Assembly (NCBI RefSeq): GCF_000632455.1
Contig: NZ_JFYL01000035.1
Location: forward strand, 1-32,039
Direction: 5' to 3'
Source: Acinetobacter sp. Ver3
GTDB taxonomy: Bacteria; Pseudomonadota; Gammaproteobacteria; Pseudomonadales; Moraxellaceae
Length of the DNA stretch: 32,039 bases
This document shows positions 25,988 through 32,039 of this stretch, one piece after another. A program made the translations under genes and the position numbers. Position 1 is the stretch's first letter, and the number at the start of each line of letters is the position of its first letter. The notes beneath the pieces are model-generated. The model saw only the letters and a program-made list of their open reading frames with translations. It made no database searches and was not told the origin of the DNA.

Positions 25988-27505
25988 CTAGAAACGGTAA
26001 CCAATTTTAAAGCTATATCCAATAGCTGTATTGTCTTTAAAATCTGCATCATAGCGATCGGTTCCGAACCAACTAGCAGATTGAGCTTTTGCATCACCTA
26101 ACCAAAAATATCGTGCACCCGCTTGAATGAATGTATTTTTATTAAAGCTGTACTGACCACCTAATCCTGCACTCCAAAAACCTTCAGATGGACCTAAGGT
26201 AGAAACATATTCACCTGCACCAGAGTCCCATCCTCCGATAATGGTCAATGCGAGTTTTTCATTTAATTTTCTTGCGATACCGAATGTTGCAGATATTTGA
26301 TCTTTTTCATAAGCGATTAAGTCGAAACCACGAGGTCCTTTACCTTGTCCCTCAGTAATCGAAGAAGTTAAAACTCCAAATTTGTATGGACGGATTTTGA
26401 ACTCAGACCAATCTACCCAACGTAAATTGATATAAGCTAATGTATCAGCCATGATACCTGATTGGAAATCAAGGTTAACTGATTGTGGAGTTGATGCTGA
26501 GGTTTTACCTTCTGCATATTGGTAGTCGGTACCAAGTGCCCCAATTTTATCTACAATATGCCACCCTGGATGTACAATAGGTAATGTATCTGTAATCACT
26601 TCAGGCATACTTTCTTCAGCTTGAACTGAATAAGAAATTTTTGATCTGTAGGTTAATGAAGCTCTTAATGCTATTTCAGGAATTTGAAATGCAGCACCCG
26701 CTAGCCAACCAAAAGCACCTTCTTCAGGCATACTTGCTTTATAGCCTTGATAATCTTTTCTTGTATCACGACCAAGAAGATCTCTTGAACCTGTACCTTT
26801 TTCCTTAAAAGTACTACACAGTGCTACACCACTAGTCTGTGAATTACATAAATAACCACCTAATAGACTGTAAGCAGTTCCTTGTAAACTAAGATCACCT
26901 TTTACTGTTTGATAAACTGGGCCTGCATAAAAATTAAGGTGTTCATTAGGTTGGAAGCCTACGACTAGAGATAAACTATTTGTCGATACTTCAGCCTCTG
27001 TACTGCCATACTCACTGTGAAATGCACCATATTTTGTCGCAGATTCAAGGTCACCTAATGGCAATCGTCCTGAGCTGTTGACTCTGGAATGTTTTTTATC
27101 AGAATTTGAATAAGAGGCTTTTGCTCCGAAAGGTTGGTCATAAATTAAACCTAATGAAATATTGTCAGTCACTTGAAATTTTAAATTAATATTTGCAAAT
27201 CCGAACGTGTCTGCAATATCACTTAAATTTGAGCCCGCAATTTCCCCACCTGCGTTAATATCATCTGCTGTAGGCATATTCCAACCATTCGGGTCTCTTA
27301 ATCCTGCAGATGCAGGACCCGAAGGTTCAGTTCTCATTGTTCCTGAAAGATCAGCATCCAAAATTGAGTAACTAAAATCTACATAGTTTCCTGGCTGTAA
27401 AAAGCCATTCATCGATTGGCCTGAACGATCCATAGCTGCAGCATAAGCGCCCGCGGTTGGAAACATTGCGACCAAAATCGCCCCAGTAAGTGTATTCAAA
27501 CGCAT
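25988..27505 (-). CDS. FadL/OmpP1/TodX-family outer-membrane transporter
   Basis: Outer-membrane barrel for uptake of hydrophobic compounds (long-chain fatty acids, aromatics or alkanes in the family). About 505 aa. The signal peptide is 'MRLNTLTGAILVAMFPTAGA' with cleavage near 'AYAAAM'. An N-terminal plug region is followed by 'NLKFQVTDNISLGLIYDQPF', 'PNEHLNFYAGPVYQTVKGDL', 'VNLDFQSGIMADTLAYINLR', 'ATFGIARKLNEKLALTIIGG' and 'TAIGYSFKIGYRF' ending in Phe. The ATG at 27505 has AGGGA 8 bases upstream; a start 15 codons earlier would put an unlikely peptide before the signal. A good promoter sits 60-85 bases upstream. It has no catabolic gene in its own transcript. Confidence 0.88.
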   Translation of the reverse strand: MRLNTLTGAILVAMFPTAGAYAAAMDRSGQSMNGFLQPGNYVDFSYSILDADLSGTMRTEPSGPASAGLRDPNGWNMPTADDINAGGEIAGSNLSDIADTFGFANINLKFQVTDNISLGLIYDQPFGAKASYSNSDKKHSRVNSSGRLPLGDLESATKYGAFHSEYGSTEAEVSTNSLSLVVGFQPNEHLNFYAGPVYQTVKGDLSLQGTAYSLLGGYLCNSQTSGVALCSTFKEKGTGSRDLLGRDTRKDYQGYKASMPEEGAFGWLAGAAFQIPEIALRASLTYRSKISYSVQAEESMPEVITDTLPIVHPGWHIVDKIGALGTDYQYAEGKTSASTPQSVNLDFQSGIMADTLAYINLRWVDWSEFKIRPYKFGVLTSSITEGQGKGPRGFDLIAYEKDQISATFGIARKLNEKLALTIIGGWDSGAGEYVSTLGPSEGFWSAGLGGQYSFNKNTFIQAGARYFWLGDAKAQSASWFGTDRYDADFKDNTAIGYSFKIGYRF

Positions 27506-27772
27506 TATTACATTCCCTGTGTAATGAATATTATTAGAGCTTTTACTCAAATATTTTGCTCTTTATACACATCGTGTAATTTTTGGTCAATGAGTATCCT
27601 GACAAATATGTAATTTTTTGCCAATCATTTTTTATTTAATTTCATGTATTTGCGTTTAAATGTGTTATTTGTCTCATTATTTTGAAATAAAGCTGCATAT
27701 TATGATGTAGAGTTTATTTTTTAAATAATAAATTTTGATTGATGTTTGATCATTTTGGTCAATTTCCATGAT
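27506..27772. other. Upstream region of the FadL-like gene with a repeated 11-mer
   Basis: Strongly AT-rich, no gene. TTTTGGTCAAT occurs twice in the same orientation, at 27581-27591 (overlapping the promoter -35) and at 27753-27763. A related TTTTTTGCCAATC lies at about 27615. They may be regulator half-sites or chance in AT-rich DNA. Confidence 0.4.
27562..27590 (-). promoter_or_regulatory. Sigma-70-type promoter of the FadL-like gene
   Basis: Minus strand: -35 TTGACC (complement of 27585-27590), exactly 17 bases, -10 TATAAA (complement of 27562-27567). The predicted start is near 27555, giving a leader of about 50 bases before the ATG at 27505. Confidence 0.7.
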
Positions 27773-27800
27773 AAAAAAAGGCGCCTAAGCGCCTTTTCTA
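27773..27800 (-). terminator. Rho-independent terminator of the PuuP-like permease gene
   Basis: Minus strand: AAAAGGCGC and GCGCCTTTT around a 4-base loop, followed by more Ts; it starts about 13 bases after the permease stop. Confidence 0.9.
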
Positions 27801-27812
27801 AAAAATCAATTT

Positions 27813-29207
27813 TTAACGATCATTAAACTCATCATGTTGTGGAGCAGGGTATTTAAAGCCTTTGGTTTTATAACCTAAATACAAAATACCACCAATCGCC
27901 CAAATCAAACCATATTTAAGCGATGCTTGATCGACCTCTAACCACAATGCAAATACTGCAATAAAGCCGAGTAATGGTACGATAACGAAATTAATAATTT
28001 CTTTCGCTGTTTTAGTACGACCATCGCGTAACGCATAGCGTGAGATAACAGATAAGTTCACAAAGCTAAATGCTGTTAACGCACCGAAGCTAATTAATGA
28101 AATGACAAAGTCTAAATCCATAAAACCAGCGGTTAATGCGACTGCACCTACAATCATGATGTTATATGATGGAGTGAAGTTTTTAGGGCTGATGTGACCA
28201 AAAATTTTCTTATTGATGACACCATCGCGTCCCATAACATACATAAGGCGTGATACACCTGCATGTGCAGAAATACCTGATGCCATAACAGTAATGATGG
28301 CAAATGCAAGCACATAAGACTGGAACAAAGATCCACCAACCAACAACAAAATTTCAGGTTGAGTTTCTGCAATATTCTGGAAGTATGATCCCGGATTATT
28401 AGGGAAATAGATCTGCATGAAGTAAGTGCTGACGATAAAGATAATCCCTGCAATTAAAGCAGTTAAGAAAATTGCTTTTGGTAGCGTTTTCTCAGTATCT
28501 TTAGTTTCTTCAGCGAGAGAACTGAGTGAGTCAAATCCTGTAAATGAGAAGCAGAGTAATGTTGCACCTGTGATCAAGGCACCCACTGAAGTTAACTCAT
28601 TCCAAAATGGTTCTAAACTCCAAAGTTGGTAGCGTTGTTCAGCAGAGATTGGACCATCCGCGTTATATCCCATTTGGAGCTTGGTATAGACCATCCATGT
28701 AAATACAGCGATCACAATTAATTGTACGAATACAATTAAGCTGTTGAAATTTGCAACAAATCGCGCACCACGAAGGTTAATACCTGTCATAAATGCTGTT
28801 AACACAATGACCCAGACCCAATGATTGACATCAGGGAATAAAGCCTCAAGATAAATCACCGCAAGGATGATGTTGACCATGGGGGAGAGCAGGTAATCTA
28901 ACCATGATGACCAGCCAACCATAAAACCAACGTTAGGGTGGATAGATTTTTGAGCATAGGTATACGCTGAACCTGAAGATGGATATCTACGGATCATATG
29001 ACCATAACTCAATGAAGTCAGTAGGATTGCAACAAGTGCAAAAATATATGATGTAGGAACGTGGAAATTACTTTCTTCTGATACCAAACCGAAAGTATCA
29101 AACAACGTCATTGGCTGAATATAAGCTAAACCGATAATAATGATGTGCCAGAGTCCTAGCGTTTTTTGCAGTTTAGCTGCCGATTGAGTCCCAGTTATAT
29201 TAGTCAA
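27813..29207 (-). CDS. APC-superfamily amino acid/polyamine permease, PuuP-like
   Basis: Inner-membrane importer of about 12 helices, 464 aa. The sequence parallels E. coli putrescine importer PuuP: 'LGLWHIIIIGLAYIQPMTLF', 'DTFGLVSEES', 'GSAYTYAQKSIHPNVGFMVG' 'WSSWLDYLLSPM', 'TGATLLCFSFTGFDSLSSLA' 'EETKD', and 'GISAHAGVSRLMYVMGRDGV'. The PuuP-like course suggests a polyamine or related amine, but other APC substrates are possible. The start is TTG at 29207, supported by GAGGA 8 bases upstream. Monocistronic by its terminator; the iron-dependent dehydrogenase upstream ends in its own terminator. Confidence 0.88.
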   Translation of the reverse strand: MTNITGTQSAAKLQKTLGLWHIIIIGLAYIQPMTLFDTFGLVSEESNFHVPTSYIFALVAILLTSLSYGHMIRRYPSSGSAYTYAQKSIHPNVGFMVGWSSWLDYLLSPMVNIILAVIYLEALFPDVNHWVWVIVLTAFMTGINLRGARFVANFNSLIVFVQLIVIAVFTWMVYTKLQMGYNADGPISAEQRYQLWSLEPFWNELTSVGALITGATLLCFSFTGFDSLSSLAEETKDTEKTLPKAIFLTALIAGIIFIVSTYFMQIYFPNNPGSYFQNIAETQPEILLLVGGSLFQSYVLAFAIITVMASGISAHAGVSRLMYVMGRDGVINKKIFGHISPKNFTPSYNIMIVGAVALTAGFMDLDFVISLISFGALTAFSFVNLSVISRYALRDGRTKTAKEIINFVIVPLLGFIAVFALWLEVDQASLKYGLIWAIGGILYLGYKTKGFKYPAPQHDEFNDR

Positions 29208-29255
29208 CGGCTTTATCCTCTTAATCGTTGATCAAGGATCAGTCAAATCAATTAA

Positions 29256-29278
29256 GGATCGTTTGAGACGAACGATCC
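29256..29278. promoter_or_regulatory. 8-7-8 inverted repeat ahead of the PuuP-like permease
   Basis: GGATCGTT (29256-29263) and AACGATCC (29271-29278) with a 7-base spacer, about 50 bases upstream of the TTG start. It could be an operator or a leader hairpin. GATC-containing half-copies (TTGATCAAGGATC) recur at 29228-29240. Confidence 0.45.
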
Positions 29279-29410
29279 CCCCTAATGTTTTTTCAAAAGT
29301 GCGCCAATCTAAACCAAATTGATGCAGTTTGTCAGTAGTTTGTGCGAGTTTTTTTAGCAGGATTTATGCCAAAGATATTGAACTCATGAGTTAAAACAAC
29401 TAACAAATGA

Positions 29411-29442
29411 AAAGCCTGATGTCTAAAAAAACATCAGGCTAG
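29411..29442 (-). terminator. Rho-independent terminator of the SCP2/alcohol dehydrogenase operon
   Basis: AGCCTGATGT (29413-29422) and ACATCAGGCT (29431-29440) pair perfectly; in the minus direction the stem is followed by TTTTC. It lies about 35 bases beyond the dehydrogenase stop. Confidence 0.85.
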
Positions 29443-29474
29443 TTTTAAGCGTATCTTTACTTATTTTGAGAAAA

Positions 29475-30659
29475 TTACCAAGCTTTTTCTAAGATAGATT
29501 TCAAATCTTTTAATGTCGCTTCTTTAGGGTTGAAAATGATAGATCCGTCATTTAACGCTTTTTCGGCAACTTCATCTAATTGAGATTGCGTAACTTTGCC
29601 TGTCTCACGTAATGTACGTGGCAGTTTAGTTAAATCATAAATGCGATCACGCATTGTGTTGATAATCGCAATAGCTTTATCTGCACGTTGATTTGCTGGT
29701 GTCTGTGCATAGATATCAGTACCTGCAAGCGGTAGTAACAGGTCAGCAATCTTATCGCCATTCACATCCTTATTGTAATCAAGTACATAAGGGAGGAATA
29801 AGTTCATGCACAAACCATGTGGTAAGTGAGCAACTGCACCTAGAGCGTGTCCAAGGGAGTGAACAATACCGACCATTGCATTTGAGAATGCAATTCCAGC
29901 CATGGTTGATGCTTGAGCAAGTTCTAAACGGGCATCAGCATCTTTTGGATTTTCCAAAACTCTAAACAAGTTTTCACTAATTTTTTTAATTGCAGCAGTA
30001 GCGTAAGCATCACTGATAGGATTCGCTGCCAAACACGTATAGGCCTCAACTGCATGTGTCATTGCATCCATTCCTGTCATTGCTGTCAGGTGTGGAGGTA
30101 ATGTTAAAGTCATACGTGGATCTAAAATTGCAGCACTAGGCATTAAATATTTTGAAGCAAATGCCATTTTTTGATTATTCGCTGTATCTGAAACCACAGC
30201 AACCATCGTGACTTCAGAGCCTGTACCTGATGTTGTTGGGATAACAAAAAAAGGCTTTAATGGGCGAGGTAGGTTGTGAGCTCCTGAATATTTCAGCAGA
30301 TCATCGCCTCCTTCGGAGACGAGAATATTGGCAGCTTTTGCTGTGTCGATGACTGAACCACCCCCAATTGCAATGATGGCATCGCATTGATTGTTACGAT
30401 ACATCTCAGTCACGGCTTTTACTGTTTCTAAACTTGAGTCCGGTGGAACTTCATCAAAAATTGAGCCAATTTTTACTTCTGTCGCTGCAAAAGCAGCTTC
30501 CACTGGTTCAAGTAGACCATTGGCACGTACGCCTTTGTCTGTGATGATGAGTGGTTTTTTTGAACCCATTGAATCTAGCTCAAATGGAATGTGTTCAAGC
30601 GCAGCATTACCAGCAATCACTTTAACTGGACAGAAAAATTCATAATATGGTTTAGCCAT
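29475..30659 (-). CDS. Iron-containing (group III) alcohol dehydrogenase
   Basis: NAD(P)-dependent, Fe2+-dependent dehydrogenase, 394 aa, the usual length. Nucleotide site 'AIIAIGGGSVIDTAKAANIL' (GGGS 99-102), 'IPTTSGTGSEVT' (141-151), and a complete metal set D198, H202 ('GMDAMTHAVEAY'), H267 and H281 ('HSLGHALGAVAHLPHG'). It interconverts a primary alcohol and aldehyde (ethanol, 1,3-propanediol, butanol or similar); the substrate is not fixed by sequence. The ATG at 30659 has AAGGGAG inside the end of the upstream SCP2 gene and starts 2 bases after its stop, so the two are tightly co-translated. Confidence 0.93.
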   Translation of the reverse strand: MAKPYYEFFCPVKVIAGNAALEHIPFELDSMGSKKPLIITDKGVRANGLLEPVEAAFAATEVKIGSIFDEVPPDSSLETVKAVTEMYRNNQCDAIIAIGGGSVIDTAKAANILVSEGGDDLLKYSGAHNLPRPLKPFFVIPTTSGTGSEVTMVAVVSDTANNQKMAFASKYLMPSAAILDPRMTLTLPPHLTAMTGMDAMTHAVEAYTCLAANPISDAYATAAIKKISENLFRVLENPKDADARLELAQASTMAGIAFSNAMVGIVHSLGHALGAVAHLPHGLCMNLFLPYVLDYNKDVNGDKIADLLLPLAGTDIYAQTPANQRADKAIAIINTMRDRIYDLTKLPRTLRETGKVTQSQLDEVAEKALNDGSIIFNPKEATLKDLKSILEKAW

Positions 30660-30661
30660 GC

Positions 30662-31195
30662 TTAAGCACTCCCTTTAATATATGACTGAGCTACTTTGAG
30701 ATAAATATTTGCTGCACCTGTCAATTTTTCTTTTAATGACAGATTGACCGGATATTCTTTGACTGCAAGTTCAGCGACTAATTTTGGAAGAATAAGGGCT
30801 TCCATTTTATTCAGACAACGCACTAAACGTATTGCATGACCTAAATCGCCATCAGCAATCATACGGTCATTTGCAAATGCTTGTGCAGTACTTTCTTGGA
30901 AAGAAAATACCAAAAAAGCATGATGCATATGTTTAAAGGTAATCGTTAAATCTGGTTTTTTTGATGCATGGTCGATTAAGACAAGTTGATGTTGTGGATT
31001 CACTTGTGCAATAAATGCTGCATCACTGTTGAAAACGTCCATTGAAATCGTGAAGCCGACAGGAAATTTAGCAATTTCCTGTTTTATTTCTTCATCGACT
31101 TGACTTGCCATCGCTAAGCCTCTGCCAATCACGTCAAGCATGAGTTTGACATAAGCTTGTTCTAGCGCGGGCTTTACAGAGTTAATAGAAATCAC
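30662..31195 (-). CDS. SCP2-like sterol/lipid-binding domain protein
   Basis: 177 aa, cytosolic. The central part resembles the SCP2 fold (PF02036): 'FTISMDVFNSDAAFIAQVNP', 'LVLIDHASKKPDLTITFKH' (the 'adl.l..s' strand before the helix), then 'AFANDRMIADGDLGHAIRLV', matching the 'f.dgki.v.Gd...a..l' signature. It probably binds a hydrophobic ligand and may present it to, or protect, the dehydrogenase encoded 2 bases downstream (inference). GTG start at 31195 with AAGGGA 7-8 bases upstream. A 9-2-9 palindrome lies 31 bases upstream. Confidence 0.75.
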   Translation of the reverse strand: MISINSVKPALEQAYVKLMLDVIGRGLAMASQVDEEIKQEIAKFPVGFTISMDVFNSDAAFIAQVNPQHQLVLIDHASKKPDLTITFKHMHHAFLVFSFQESTAQAFANDRMIADGDLGHAIRLVRCLNKMEALILPKLVAELAVKEYPVNLSLKEKLTGAANIYLKVAQSYIKGSA

Positions 31196-31225
31196 TCACT
31201 TGTCCCTTATCACATAGTTTTATAA

Positions 31226-31245
31226 TTTAGAGTAAATACTCTAAA
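31226..31245. promoter_or_regulatory. Perfect 9-2-9 palindrome upstream of the SCP2/alcohol dehydrogenase operon
   Basis: TTTAGAGTA (31226-31234), AA, TACTCTAAA (31237-31245); the symmetry continues as ATAATTT/AAAATTAT with one extra base. Located between the lipB stop and the SCP2 start, where the operon promoter should be. Size and symmetry suit a TetR-type repressor, which is inference; no T-tract makes it a terminator. Confidence 0.6.
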
Positions 31246-31272
31246 ATTATCTAATGACAAAGTAAAGGAGTT

Positions 31273-31929
31273 TTAATGATCATTCACGATAATTTGACTG
31301 AACAGGTCACTTTTTTTTAGATAGGCAATGAGGTCTTGAACTAACATATCAAAACTTGGGTAGGGATTTATCAAATCAGAGATTCTGACCATTTCAAGAC
31401 CTGCATAACCACATGGATTAATAGTTTGGAAGCCTTCCAGGTCACAATCTATATTAAGTGAGAGTCCATGATAACTGCGACCTTTTCGGATTTTAAAGCC
31501 CAGAGATCCAATTTTTCTACCATCAACATAAACACCAGGTGCATCTGGTTTAGCATAAGCTTCGATACCGTATTTTTTTAATAAATCGATCATGACATTT
31601 TCTGCATAGCTGACTAAAGTACGGACATTCCAGCCTAATCGATTTAAATCAAACATAAAATATGCAACTAATTGTCCTGGACCATGCCAAGTGACTTGTC
31701 CACCACGATCAGTTTGAACAACTGGGATATGGCTAGGCACTAATATATGTTCTGGTTTGCCAGCTTGTCCTTGGGTAAGCACAGAATTGTGCTGCAAAAT
31801 CCAAAATTCATCTGCTGTTTGTTCGTCACGCTGTTCTGTCATCAGCTTCATTTCTTGGAAGCGATCTTCATAAGAAGTGGTTTGGGTATAGTGACGAATA
31901 ATCAATTGAGGTTTGGTTTTGACATCCAC
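31273..31929 (-). CDS. lipB: LipB, octanoyl-[ACP]:protein octanoyltransferase
   Basis: Transfers octanoate from acyl carrier protein to lipoyl domains, the first step of lipoate assembly. 218 aa. 'FWILQHNSVLTQGQAGKPEH', 'TDRGGQVTWHGPGQLVAYF', catalytic K139 in 'GRKIGSLGFKIRKG', and catalytic C173 in 'INPCGYAGLEMVRI' are all present. The start is GTG at 31929; no in-frame ATG before residue 27 would retain the conserved N-terminus, and the sequence just upstream (AACCTCC) is the complement of a ribosome site rather than one. lipA is not in the window. A TATAAT-type -10 lies upstream. Confidence 0.93.
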   Translation of the reverse strand: MDVKTKPQLIIRHYTQTTSYEDRFQEMKLMTEQRDEQTADEFWILQHNSVLTQGQAGKPEHILVPSHIPVVQTDRGGQVTWHGPGQLVAYFMFDLNRLGWNVRTLVSYAENVMIDLLKKYGIEAYAKPDAPGVYVDGRKIGSLGFKIRKGRSYHGLSLNIDCDLEGFQTINPCGYAGLEMVRISDLINPYPSFDMLVQDLIAYLKKSDLFSQIIVNDH

Positions 31930-31962
31930 GGAGGTTAAGGCTCACATTCAAAAATGAGTTTT

Positions 31963-31968
31963 ATTATA
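31963..31968 (-). promoter_or_regulatory. Candidate -10 element of lipB
   Basis: Complement reads TATAAT, about 34 bases before the GTG start. No good -35 hexamer is found at 16-18 base spacing, so this is tentative. Confidence 0.35.
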
Positions 31969-32039
31969 GACAATATTGTTGAATTAAGTGTGACCTAGGC
32001 ACATACTTGATGAATAATTAACAAACATAAAAAAACACG

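Overview
The window looks like a chromosomal segment of an Acinetobacter species. It has low GC content, an adeI-adeJ-adeK efflux operon with the lengths and lipoboxes typical of that genus, and the gamma-proteobacterial run ispB / rplU-rpmA / lolA / serS. Core housekeeping genes are interleaved with catabolic and transport genes. I saw no tRNA, rRNA, CRISPR array, insertion sequence or prophage.

Layout. 1-140: start of a YbjQ-family gene, cut by the window edge. 239-6755 (minus): AdeIJK RND multidrug pump with a PAP2 phosphatase gene overlapping adeI; a perfect 10-4-10 palindrome upstream (6810-6833) is a candidate repressor operator. 6919-9971 (minus): a polytopic membrane protein of the so-called site-specific recombinase family, behind ispB. 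10379-14163 (plus): rplU, rpmA, lolA, a DUF3298-like lipoprotein, serS. 14217-19230 (minus): an accessory catabolic cluster in transcription order: a dienelactone hydrolase fused to an NTF2/SnoaL-like domain, a flavin reductase, a RutA/SfnG-like flavin monooxygenase, a Tsx-type porin, and an AraC regulator whose helix-turn-helix is out of frame at an A8 tract. 19430-21323 (plus): cysG and trmL. 21773-24190 (plus): a RutG/UraA-type nucleobase permease and an isopenicillin-N-synthase-like 2-oxoglutarate dioxygenase. 24251-25330 (minus): a xylose-isomerase-like TIM barrel protein. 25498-25950 (plus): a small secreted orphan. 25988-27505 (minus): a FadL-type outer-membrane transporter. 27813-29207 (minus): a PuuP-like permease. 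29475-31195 (minus): an SCP2-like lipid-binding protein followed by an iron-dependent alcohol dehydrogenase. 31273-31929 (minus): lipB.

How genes work together. PAP2 and AdeIJK look translationally coupled. The 14-19 kb cluster reads as a complete small uptake-and-oxidation module: porin, two-component flavin monooxygenase, hydrolase and regulator. Its substrate cannot be named from sequence. The permease and dioxygenase at 21.8-24.2 kb look like import plus hydroxylation of a nucleobase-like compound, with thymine-7-hydroxylase chemistry as one testable option. These two loci are the best candidates for undescribed biology here. Every functional assignment rests on motifs and remembered family sequences; no database search was run.
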